From Larix kaempferi (Eukaryota > Streptophyta > Pinopsida > Pinales > Pinaceae), in contig BSBM01000151.1 of assembly GCA_027924585.1 (NCBI GenBank), positions 9,891,501 to 9,955,500 on the forward strand: a DNA stretch of 64,000 bases, in the 5' to 3' direction. Under the pieces are notes generated by a model. The model was not told the DNA's origin. It saw only the letters and a list, made by a program, of their open reading frames with translations, and searched no databases. Both the position numbers and the translations under genes were made by a program. How positions within the stretch are numbered: the first letter of the stretch is position 1; every line of letters begins with the position of its first letter. This document shows positions 55,508 to 64,000 of this stretch, one piece after another.

Positions 55508-57396
55508 ATGAAACCCCCTTCCTGGGTTTTCGCTGCTCTAAGTGCCCATTCGATAGTGGATTGTGTACCCATAACTAAATCAACTTTTGCCCTCTCTTGA
55601 GCAATAGACAAATGAGATTTGCGGCCCCGCCCTTTCCCCCCAGCACTAAAAGCCACTTCAGAAAGTCCCTTACCCCCCGAGCCATCAGCAGAGATCACCC
55701 TATTTCGGAGAGCATATCGGATACTGCGTCCAGAGCTGGGAGAGTGTTGTGTAGAAACAATGGACGGTGTGTAGACACTATCCGAAACACAAGGAGCTAC
55801 AGTACCAAAAACAGTTCTGACCGGATGAATTGTCCCAAGACAATCTTCCCCCAAACCAATATTGTCATTAAGTAAAGATACAGCAGGGGATAAGATAGGA
55901 GACAAACCCGAATTGTGTGATGTTGTGCCCCGACGGATAGTTATCAGCTCCTGTGGATTGGAGGCAGCCTGCGCCAATGGAGTTGTGGTACCCAAATTTG
56001 CCCCTGCTGTAGCCGATACCTTGTGCCCAAGTACATCCAAACCAGTGTTTGCCATAACCGGAAGTTCCACAGATTCCTGCTGCCCACACCGTGCGTCGGG
56101 TACCACCGGAGAGTGTTCTACCCGTTTGTCAACTGGAGGTTCGAAAGTATCATCTCCCATCGCCGATGTGCTCACCACCTTCTCATTGAATCCAGCATCA
56201 GCAGCCACCACCTTTGGTCTGCTGCCCCTAAATGTTAATGGACAACAGGCAACCAAATGTCCATAAGTGTGACATCGGTGGCACCTAAACGGTACACCCA
56301 CATAGTCCAGAATTTGTACGAAAGCCCCATCCTTCGTTTGTACATTGATCTCAGCCATTAACCCCAGTCGAAGATCGATGTTGACCAAGATCTTTGCCAC
56401 AGTATAAATACCTGTTTCAATATGGGAGTAATCCGCGCATACATAGTCTCCAAGGTAGTTCCCAATCGCTGCAAACCTTGTTTCATTCCAGAGGTGCATG
56501 GGAAACCCAGGCAGCTTCACCCAGATCGGTTCTTTGTCGATTTTCTCCTGTTTGGAATCGAAGAAAGGAGACCAACGTTTCAGGATGATAGGGACGCCCA
56601 ACATTGACCAATGGCGACGTAAGACTGCATCAACCTCCCCCATATTTGACAGTATGAAAGAGAACCATCCTTTCGTTAAGACCCGGACAATGGGTGCAGT
56701 AGTCACGATGTCTTTCCACTGCTCGGCTGCCCATTTCTGGAGGGTTCCTTGTCCCAGTCTCTTACCGCGGGCATGTCCAACTACAGCAATGTGTGTGAAA
56801 TCCTCAGCCTCCTCAATCGATACATCCACGCCCAGCACCAGCTTATCCTTCCTCATCCTTTCCTTGACCTTTTTAGCAGTCTTTTTGTGTGATTCTGCCT
56901 TCATAGTAACTCCTGCTCGAGGTGCTAGCAGGGCTGCATCGACAGGTAGAGTATCTCCACCACCAGTAACTCCATGTCCACTGGTGGAGTAACCCAATCC
57001 TCCACTACCCTGTCCCATGTCGTCAGATTTACAGAGATCCCCAGATCTAACCATATTCCCATCTGATAGGGTGTCCAAACCGCCACCCTGGTCCATCCTC
57101 CGTCTGCCATTCCTATTCAGTGTATCAATCCCCTCCACACATGATGCTACCGAACAAGTTGGGAAGTTAGTGAAAGGCCCCAATTGTGGTTGTAGTGTCC
57201 GCCCTAATAGATCTGCCAAATCTGGCCTGTCATCCGAAGGCCCAGGAGAGAACCCAGCCCCCCTACCAGTCAAGAGTGATCCCATAGATGTCCTCGACCC
57301 AGAGGTCGCAGTATGGTTTGTTCCATGGTCGAAAATCCCTCTGGCACAATCTCCATCCGATGAGTAGTCCACCTCCTGCACATAATTGCTCGCCAT
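55504..57396 (-). CDS. LINE-2 ORF1: DUF4283-type RNA-binding protein with CCHC zinc knuckle
   Basis: 630 codons, uninterrupted. The N-terminal 150 residues are low-complexity. A basic stretch (KKTAKKVKERMRKDK) precedes a DUF4283-like domain at about 190-360 (LTKGWFSFILSNMGEVDAVL, WVKLPGFPMHLWN, ILVNIDLRLGLM). A zinc knuckle CHRCHTYGHLVACC follows at about 372-385. The C-terminal third is Ser/Thr/Gly-rich with basic patches (KGRGRKSHL). It presumably coats the element RNA. The first ATG of the frame was chosen as start. It is longer than LINE-1 ORF1 in the N-terminal extension. Confidence 0.92.
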   Translation of the reverse strand: MASNYVQEVDYSSDGDCARGIFDHGTNHTATSGSRTSMGSLLTGRGAGFSPGPSDDRPDLADLLGRTLQPQLGPFTNFPTCSVASCVEGIDTLNRNGRRRMDQGGGLDTLSDGNMVRSGDLCKSDDMGQGSGGLGYSTSGHGVTGGGDTLPVDAALLAPRAGVTMKAESHKKTAKKVKERMRKDKLVLGVDVSIEEAEDFTHIAVVGHARGKRLGQGTLQKWAAEQWKDIVTTAPIVRVLTKGWFSFILSNMGEVDAVLRRHWSMLGVPIILKRWSPFFDSKQEKIDKEPIWVKLPGFPMHLWNETRFAAIGNYLGDYVCADYSHIETGIYTVAKILVNIDLRLGLMAEINVQTKDGAFVQILDYVGVPFRCHRCHTYGHLVACCPLTFRGSRPKVVAADAGFNEKVVSTSAMGDDTFEPPVDKRVEHSPVVPDARCGQQESVELPVMANTGLDVLGHKVSATAGANLGTTTPLAQAASNPQELITIRRGTTSHNSGLSPILSPAVSLLNDNIGLGEDCLGTIHPVRTVFGTVAPCVSDSVYTPSIVSTQHSPSSGRSIRYALRNRVISADGSGGKGLSEVAFSAGGKGRGRKSHLSIAQERAKVDLVMGTQSTIEWALRAAKTQEGGFI

Positions 57397-58343
57397 AATG
57401 CCCCAGATCCGCAGGGCTGATAACCCCAGATCCCAATCCCCAATCCTCCTTACAAAAAGCCCTCTATTTACACCACCCAGCCCTCCAAAAATCCCAATCT
57501 ACTCCAAAAGCCACAGTCACAGCAAGGGCATCTGCTATCCCCGTCAATATACCACCCAGCACCAATGTTCAGTCAAAGATCTGCATAGCCCCAAGACCAT
57601 TGTATTCCATAACACCCTGTGCAACCGACGCAACCCTCAAAGCCTGAAAGCCCTGCGTTCAAGGATTAGCAAAGCTCATCAACCGTAATCGTGGATTTTG
57701 CCAAATTATCAGCCAGCGCCATTTTCCTCCAAACTGTTCTGCACGAACCTTCACTGCACAATCTTGGAGTTCGATCGAGTCCCTTCCTCGAGAAAAACAG
57801 AAAAAAAGACCCTCAAATAACCACTCGTTAGCACATCACCCACGCAGTGGAGAGCTGGTCACCAAGAAATCAGAGGGCTCATCTACAAGATCATCTCATA
57901 TCCATGTCAAATCTCAGAGCAGTCTGCACAGCACTGCTCTTCTTGATCCACACTCCAAGAACCTATGAAATCTACTCCAGAGCACAGCAGTCCTCGACCG
58001 GTCCAAGAATACTCCTAGGGAATGCACAAATTTACCCTGCACACCACGATATGGCCAAGCTCGATTCTGGTACAAATCTTGGAGCGATTTTTGCTCATCC
58101 AAAGTTTTCAGTACAGAATCTTGATGAATGGCTTGGGAGCCTTGATGAGAAGCTTGAGTTCCTAGAAGTTAAGCTCCAGAGGGAAGCACTGAACCTCAGA
58201 AAAACTCTGCACACCACTGCACAGCCGAGCTCGGCTCTGGTTCAATTCTTGGGGCGAAATTTTTTCAAATTTTTTTCGAGTTGCAGATGTCAGTTCCACC
58301 CAATCAATATGTTATAAACTCTATTCTTTTTAAAGTTTCAGAG
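57397..58343 (-). promoter_or_regulatory. LINE-2 5' UTR / internal promoter region
   Basis: Less AT-rich than the surrounding host DNA. It contains a diverged direct repeat: the block from 58038 ('ctgcacaccac', then 'aagctcgattctggt') recurs at 58207 ('ctgcacaccac', then 'gagctcggctctggt'), 169 bp away. LINE transcription normally starts at the first base from an internal promoter, so promoter activity is expected here, but no motif proves it. Confidence 0.6.
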
Positions 58344-58361
58344 TAAATCATATTTCACTAT
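58344..58361. repeat. Target-site duplication of LINE-2, at its 5' end
   Basis: Exact copy of 50893-50910. Confidence 0.95.
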
Positions 58362-59080
58362 TATCATTGAAATCAATTCACTTTATTGTTTTGGGTTATA
58401 TAATTGTTGAAATCAATGCAACTATTTGATTACTTTAAATAATTTCTTAGTGTAGCATCATTGAAAACAACACACCCTATGTTCTATGTTATGTCATTGT
58501 TGTAATTGAATTACAATCCCCAATGCATGTCATGCAGCTAGATTGCAATTTGTGCATGTGCATGCTTAAATAAAACAAATTTGAATGCACATCCTTCTTA
58601 ATGACATGATTATGATGAAAGCTAAATGTATAACTATGAAATATCTCATATTTCTCAATGTATCATCACTGAAAACAATGCACCATATTTTTTTGCGTTA
58701 TGCCATTGTTGAAATTGAATTATGATCCCCCAATGCATATTATGTGGTTAGATTGCAATTTGTGCATATGTGTGCTTAAGTAAAACAAATATGAATGCAC
58801 ATCCTTTTTAATGACATGATTATGATAATAGTTTATTTCTAAGCTCTCCTTTTTAATGACATGATTACATAATGAAAGCTAAATGTATAACTTTGAAAGC
58901 TCTCTTATTTCTCAATCATCAATGAAAACAATGCACCATATTGTTCTACCTTATGTCATTGTTGGAATTAAATTACAATTAGTAATGCATGTTATGTGGC
59001 TAGATTGGAATTTGTGCATGTGTGTGCTTAAGTAAAACAAATTTGAATGTGCATCGTTTTTAATGACATTATTATGGTAG
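58362..59080. repeat. Tandem array downstream of LINE-2, period about 211-252 bp
   Basis: The first part completes the second 381-bp repeat copy. A unit with 'tagattgcaatttgtgcatg' and 'ttaatgacatgattatgat' then recurs, starting near 58523, 58734 and 58986. No coding capacity. Confidence 0.75.
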
Positions 59081-59130
59081 TAGGCTATATGAGTGGCTGA
59101 TCACTTTGTATTATGGATATGCAGTTAGCA

Positions 59131-59205
59131 TTATCCCTCTTAGCCTTTGGTAGATCCATAGTTAAGATGGATCTATGTTGGATCTACCAAACTCCAGGAG
59201 TGATC
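59131..59205. mobile_element. Foldback element, copy 4 (fragment)
   Basis: 'ttaagatggatctatgttgg' at 59162-59181 matches the palindrome edge of copies 1-3 and is preceded by 'tatccctctta' as in copy 3. It is followed by 'atctaccaaa', the complement of its own left side, so it looks like a rearranged half-element. Confidence 0.5.
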
Positions 59206-61580
59206 TATGTAAGGTAGAAAATTTTTATTACATAAAAATATTTAAAGATATTTAAAAAAAAATATTTTAGGTTGATATTATTCATGAAACATAAGAATGG
59301 TATAAAGTAGAAATCAAATTGCAAAATATCTATATCAAGTTGTTATCATATTTTCTCTCAATTGTGTGAACACGTAGTGAGAAGTGGTTTTATTTATGAT
59401 TGAAGCAATGTCGATAACTTGCAGCATAAATTTGAGGGTGTGACTAAGTGTGTTGGGTATGGTATTTTCCAAGAAGGTGCATGAGGTATAAGGAAAAATG
59501 GACCGATATTGTGACCTCCTCCAGGCAATAGGGGTGTAAATAACAATGGTGTAGTCTAAATATTCTATGTTTTCAACCTTTTACGAGCATATTTTCCGTC
59601 TTATTTTGTTTGGAATCTAGTTGGAAATCTTTAAAAAATATTAGAAACACATATTTTAGCTAGGGAAATTGAATAATTTGGGTGCAATGGGGGTATTTGA
59701 AGGTGTTGAATCTATTTACGGATTCAAAAACACAATTTAAACACTTCCAATTTTTTTTTTTTACCGAATTCCAACCTATTGAAGCCTCAGATGTGTTGGA
59801 AGCACCCCAGGAAACAACGTAAGGAAGATAGCCCAACCGAAGGCTTCGAATAATCCTACGCAAGGATTACCCTATCCTCAAGATGTTTGGTGTAGCTAAC
59901 TCTGATGGATATTTGGCCTCCGTTGGCACTCTTTGAGTTGGTATGCTTGCTCCTTAAAAGGGAGACTTTGAATTAAATTTGAAACTAATCCTAAATGTAA
60001 TTTGAATGCAATCTAAAGTTAATAAATCTGCAACTACGAGAAGAAATTCTATAGTTACAGAAATGAAGATTTAAACCGAAGATATAGAAATAAAATATAA
60101 ACTAAAATAAATGCTAATTACTAACCTATCTAATAACCTATCCCAGGAGCCTAATTTAAGAGAAATTTAACGCATATAAAAGATAATTATTGCATTGCTT
60201 AAAGAAATTCAAACAACTCAACAATTAATAGGCACATCAGTTTTTCTAATGAATGAACAATAAGACATTATTTTCGTTTTGAAAATACTGTTTATGTGTT
60301 AAACCTCCACTCATTTATCACAATCAGATTAAACAAACCTGCCACAAAATAATGCAGTAAAACATTAGCTACAAATGTTGCATAGAGAATGTTCAAATCT
60401 AATTATTAATTCAAATGAGAAAATGCAGAAAAATCCAATATAACTCGGATGAATCTGTGTAAAATGATTGGTGTAGTGGTTTCTGGTCTTTTATTCCAGC
60501 TTCAGTAAGAAATTACAGAGCTTCACAATCTGCCCAGAGATCCCGTGGACAGAACCTTCGTACATTATCCCTTGAAAGAAATTTACAAAATATTACAGAG
60601 AAGAAAGCACTCATTCTCTGGTATGAAGACCCCCCCCGATCAAATCATAGAAGGTAGGTATTTATACAAAGGAAATGATAGGAGAAGATAAGATCAGTTT
60701 CCCCACTTGCTGAACTAACTAGCTGAGTTGTTCCATTTAGTAAATCCATCCATGAGAAAAATTTGGGAAATTCTGTTTTGAAAAACTAGTCGGATCTCCC
60801 AAATGAAGAACTTTCTAAGGATTCTTCTGACAAGAAATCTAATAGGGCATATTCTGCACAAAACCCATGTCTTGGCTTTTCTAGATTCATCTCTATCACT
60901 CCAGAAATTGTGTCCAAAGATCACTGCTTTCCACTTGGCACGTTTTGATCACTCCAAATTTGGGATGTAATTTCTTCAATTTGACTTTTCCAAATCCAAA
61001 TCCACACCTGCACAATTCAAAAGATAAATCAAAACATAATTTCAAAGCTAATGAAAGAAATATAAATTAATTAAAATCCATTTGCAAACCAAAATATAAT
61101 GAAAATGAACAAATCTTATGCAAATCCGAAATTGATTGTTTTGACAGATTTTCGGGGTGTTTAAGCTATTCAATTGGAAAACATAATCTTCCCAAATCAT
61201 TCCTCATCCTTCCATCTTTCCAAAGAGCTATCTCGGACTTAATTTGGATTTATAAATCTCAAGATATTGCTCCCGGAAGTTAAGGCTCAACAACAGTTGA
61301 TTTCATTGTTAGGTGAATTATGGCCATTGATCTTAACGATTAAATCCATTATGCATATCAATTATTTTCCAAAAGAATAAAACCAAAACAAATAAAAACC
61401 AAAATCAATATTCCCAAAAAAATCGAAAATCAAATGACGGGAAGAAAATTATGATTTTAAATAAATCAAAATAGGGCAAAACCAAAATTAAAACCAAATT
61501 AAAATCCTAAGTAAAAATGAAATTACCAAAATTTATGGACCCGAAATTAAATTAAATTATAACATGAGAAAAACTTAGGG
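59206..61580. other. Unrecognised AT-rich region
   Basis: No gene found. A minus-strand TATA-like motif is present near 60,660 ('tttgtataaatacctacc'), hinting at an LTR or promoter on that strand, but no partner repeat is in the window. Part of this stretch may be U3 of the long LTR that ends at 62869. Confidence 0.4.
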
Positions 61581-61584
61581 TCCG

Positions 61585-61890
61585 GGTTGCGGAAATGTTT
61601 TATTTAAAATGAGAAAAACTTAAGCATTCCGCAATTGCGGATTGCGGAAACATAAAAAAAATCATTCCGCATTTGCGGATTGTGGAAACATGTAAATATT
61701 TTTAGAAAATATACAGTTTCCGCAATTATTTTGCGGAATGAAATTTTATCAATTAATTACATGATTATCCTACTTCCACAATCCGCAATTGCGCATTGCG
61801 GGTTGCGGAAACATTAAAAATTTAATCATCAAATTAATGCAGATTGCGGAAATGTTGAAATTTAACAAAAATTAAAGGTTCCGCACATCC
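61585..61890. repeat. Cluster of TTCCGC/GCGGAA sites and CCGCAATTGCGG palindromes
   Basis: About eleven occurrences of TTCCGC, GCGGAA or a one-base variant in 300 bp, several paired as 'ttccgcaattgcgg' with 'attgcggaaac'. The surrounding DNA is strongly AT-rich, so the cluster stands out. It lies upstream of the TATA box at 62419, in the position of U3. Confidence 0.75.
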
Positions 61891-62418
61891 ACAAAAATGC
61901 ATAAAAATGATCAGAAAGCTTGAAAAAATTCAATTTTTTTAAAATATTGAACAAAATAATGAAATAACAATAGAGAAAGGATTAAAAAGAAAATCTATAA
62001 ATATTTGCAAAGTAAAAGAAAATCCAATATTGAAAAATATTAACCTAGAAGTAAAAACCAAAACCATTTACAAGTTAATTCTTGAGAAAATAAATGTTAA
62101 CACCCAAAAAGTGCTTACTATCTCATTTCCCTACTTCCATGACCCAGTTGTCCACTTTTTCCACCATTTGAGCCTCTAAAACCTTCAAAAGGTCACCAAA
62201 AAGACCAAAATCCGTCTTTTTCCCCTCCAAATATGTAATTTTCCTCAAAAAATACAAAAAACCCTAAAAAAGGGTCCAAAATTCCCAAAAAATTTAAAAG
62301 GGAATAAAAATATAAAATATATTCAAAAAAGGAAAAAGAGGAAAAAGAAACCTAAACCATTTTGGTCAATACCATTAGTTTCCTTAAATCACAATGGTAT
62401 TCTCCATCACCAAAAAAC

Positions 62419-62426
62419 TATAAATA
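62419..62426 (+). promoter_or_regulatory. TATA box of the terminal LTR
   Basis: TATAAATA, followed by GC-richer sequence. The LTR end and PBS lie 450 bp downstream, which suits U3-R-U5 order. Confidence 0.65.
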
Positions 62427-62650
62427 GGTGATAGGGGCTCCTCACTATTCATTCCATATTTATCCCATCCTTATGTTGCCAAATTCACTCTTGAGAGCCC
62501 TAACCTCACTTTTGAGTTTGAAGATCCCCATTAGAGCATTGGAGAAGAAGAAACCATTGGAACATTGGAGCATATCGACCTTGCAGCTGCCCCAACTCAA
62601 CCATCATCACCGTTGAGGTAATATGATTTGTGTAAAGTTATTTTTTCAAT

Positions 62651-62656
62651 AATAAA
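62651..62656 (+). terminator. Polyadenylation signal of the terminal LTR
   Basis: AATAAA about 230 bp after the TATA box, consistent with the end of the R region of an LTR. Assignment by position. Confidence 0.5.
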
Positions 62657-62874
62657 GAATTTGTTTTACATAGAGATCCGAGTTCTTTACCATTTACTTT
62701 CAAGTTTTTACATGCACATGCTAGATCTACTTTTTATATTCAGTTATTGTCTTGCATATCTTAGATCAGAATTTGTTTTTATCTTAGTTGTTTATTATTT
62801 CGATTGAGACTGCTACTACAAGTTAGTAGGTGCTTTTTAGCACATGCTTGAGTGAAAACCCAAGCAACATTTTT

Positions 62875-62887
62875 TGGCGACTCCACT
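62875..62887 (+). other. Primer-binding site, tRNA-Arg type
   Basis: TGGCGACTCCACT shortly after the LTR end. From general knowledge, TGGCGACTC-type sites mark Tat/Ogre Gypsy elements. The usual continuation (GGGGA) is altered. Confidence 0.65.
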
Positions 62888-62978
62888 TCGTTTCGGATTT
62901 TTTGAATCTTTGATTTAGATCTATATTTTAGTTGTTTTTTCCCTTTAATGTTGTAGATATGCCATCTTAGTAAGCCCC

Positions 62979-63464
62979 TTGCCTACTGTACTAGCCATTG
63001 GCCTTTTCTGCAGCCCAAACAACCCAAAATTTCAATTTTTGGGTTCGTTTTTGAGCGATGTTTTCCGTCCGGCTCCCATAGTTGCGATTCACATCGTGAC
63101 TTTTAGCCTATTTGCCGCGATTCACATCGCAGGTTTCTTCCTGTTTTCTGCGATCCGCATCGCAGGTTTTAGCCTTATAACCACGAACCGCATCATGATT
63201 TTTTCCCAAATCCCCGCGACTCACATCGCGGATTTTAGCCCGAAAGCCGTGATCCAGATCGCGACTTTCGCCACAGACAGCCGTGATTTCGTCCTGTACT
63301 ATCCGATTTGTTTTTCTGAGTTTTTCTCATTTCGGCCCATTTTTTCCAGCCATCTCCCTTGCATGTTTGGACAGCCTACTGTTTTATTTTTTGCAGCATT
63401 AAAAACTCATATTTCTTTTCTATTATTTGCTTTGCTACATCATTTTAAAAAAAATTCAGTTTAG
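62979..63464 (+). other. 161-codon open frame in the Gypsy leader, repeat-based
   Basis: Open because of six in-frame 33-bp units that encode an 11-residue hydrophobic repeat (AIHIAGFFLFS type). There is no domain I recognise. Position between PBS and expected gag suggests leader sequence, or a short upstream ORF, not gag. Coding status is doubtful. Confidence 0.3.
63084..63281 (+). repeat. Six exact-period 33-bp units, most with a GCGAT-N4-ATCGC hairpin
   Basis: Units begin at 63084, 63117, 63150, 63183, 63216 and 63249, with no indel. The core GCGATTCACATCGC can fold as a 5-bp stem with a 4-base loop. Units 2 and 3 pair fully. Units 1 and 6 keep pairing through G-T wobble, unit 5 keeps four pairs, and unit 4 has lost the stem. 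Confidence 0.85.
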
Positions 63465-64000
63465 TGAAAGAAAGAAGAGTGAAGCATTTTTCAGTTAGAA
63501 ATTTCATATTTTGCAAGTTAAAAATCAGAATTTTAAATTGTTTGATATTTCGCCCAAGCGAGGCTTTAGAGATTTAATCGTTTTTATGATATTTGCTTTA
63601 CCTTAAAACTTTTTCAAGAACCCATATTTTCTGAAAAATATTATTAAAGCGTTTACATTTAAATCGTTTTCATATTTACATTTAAATTGCTTTCATATTT
63701 TGCAAGTTGAAATTGTTATTTTAATTTGTGAATTTTTTTGCCCAAGCGAGGCAATTTATTTTGGTACACAACCACACCATCACACAATCTGTCACAATAA
63801 CTCAAAGTGAGCCTTAAAATATATCTAACTCAACCAACATTCTAACCCCACTAAGCCACTTAGAGAATACCAAAAGAATATTGTAGTTAGGTAGGACTGA
63901 GGGGATAAGTATCAAAATAACACCTCTCACTCATTTTTCATTTTAAGACATAGTGGTTGACATTTAGGGTACCAAAATCCCCTAGTATTTATTGGCACGG
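63465..64000. other. Leader of the Tat-like element, window end
   Basis: AT-rich. 'cccaagcgaggc' occurs twice (63552 and 63741), 189 bp apart, each near 'catattttgcaagttgaa'-type text, so a diverged direct repeat is likely. No gag frame has begun by the end of the window. Confidence 0.45.

Larger units (their letters stand above)
50911..58343 (-). mobile_element. LINE-2: L1-clade non-LTR retrotransposon, full length with intact ORFs
   Basis: 7.4-kb minus-strand element. 5' UTR 57397-58343, ORF1, ORF2 overlapping by ATGA, 3' UTR of about 440 bp, and a short 3' A tail seen as a T-run at 50911-50916. An exact 18-bp duplication flanks it, and the empty site is deducible from the 381-bp host repeat. 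Both ORFs are uninterrupted, so it is potentially mobile or only recently inactive. Confidence 0.96.
61585..62869 (+). repeat. 5' LTR (part) of a Tat/Ogre-like Gypsy element
   Basis: Ends AAGCAACA at 62869, just before a primer-binding site of the tRNA-Arg type used by Tat/Ogre elements. It contains a TATA box and polyadenylation signal in the right order. The left edge is not known; the start given is the first clearly LTR-like feature. The element continues beyond the window. Confidence 0.55.

Noticed and set aside
57847-58317. 156-codon plus-strand frame
   Set aside because: Lies antisense in the 5' UTR of LINE-2; no domain.
62428-62616. 62-codon frame after the TATA box of the terminal LTR
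   Set aside because: Falls in the expected R region of the LTR; no domain and too short to support.

Overview
This is nuclear DNA from a land plant, most likely a seed plant with a large, repeat-rich genome. A gymnosperm would fit, but nothing here proves it. The evidence is a chloroplast protein-import receptor gene of the TOC159 family and a dense nest of plant-type retrotransposons: Copia, Gypsy, and L1-clade LINEs whose ORF2 ends in an RNase H domain. No bacterial-style genes, tRNA, rRNA or CRISPR were seen.

Layout. (1) 0.9-6.9 kb, minus strand: one uninterrupted 2012-codon TOC159-like gene with an unusually long acidic domain holding 16 tandem copies of a 28-residue unit. (2) 7-14 kb: non-coding, AT-rich, with several local tandem duplications, a perfect 49-bp inverted repeat 1.7 kb apart, a foldback element and a GTGCA-rich tract. 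(3) 14.0-37.2 kb: a decayed Copia element on the minus strand. Its reverse transcriptase is split at 15.8/32.2 kb by a 16.4-kb non-autonomous Gypsy-like element with a 5-bp target duplication (ATTAC). That element is itself interrupted by LINE-1 (21.2-27.8 kb, 18-bp target duplication). The 3' end of the Gypsy-like element is abnormal: the 3' LTR stops early and is followed by an inverted copy of its own polypurine-tract/LTR-start region, and the target duplication abuts that inverted copy. (4) 37-40 kb: nothing recognised. (5) 40.0-50.4 kb: a decayed Gypsy element on the plus strand, cut by two solo LTRs (target duplications CACTA and TGTTC), a small TIR element and foldback elements. (6) 50.4-59.2 kb: a tandem-repeat array into which LINE-2 (50.9-58.3 kb, minus strand, 18-bp target duplication) inserted. 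LINE-2 has two long, uninterrupted ORFs. (7) 59.2-64 kb: mostly uncharacterised, ending in the 5' LTR, primer-binding site and leader of a Tat/Ogre-like Gypsy element that runs off the window. Its leader holds six exact-period 33-bp units, most able to form a small hairpin.

Only the TOC159-like gene looks like a host gene. In both LINEs, ORF1 and ORF2 overlap by the tetranucleotide ATGA, which suggests coupled translation. The nesting order can be read directly: Copia, then the Gypsy-like element, then LINE-1. All assignments rest on motifs and repeats read by eye; no database search was possible.
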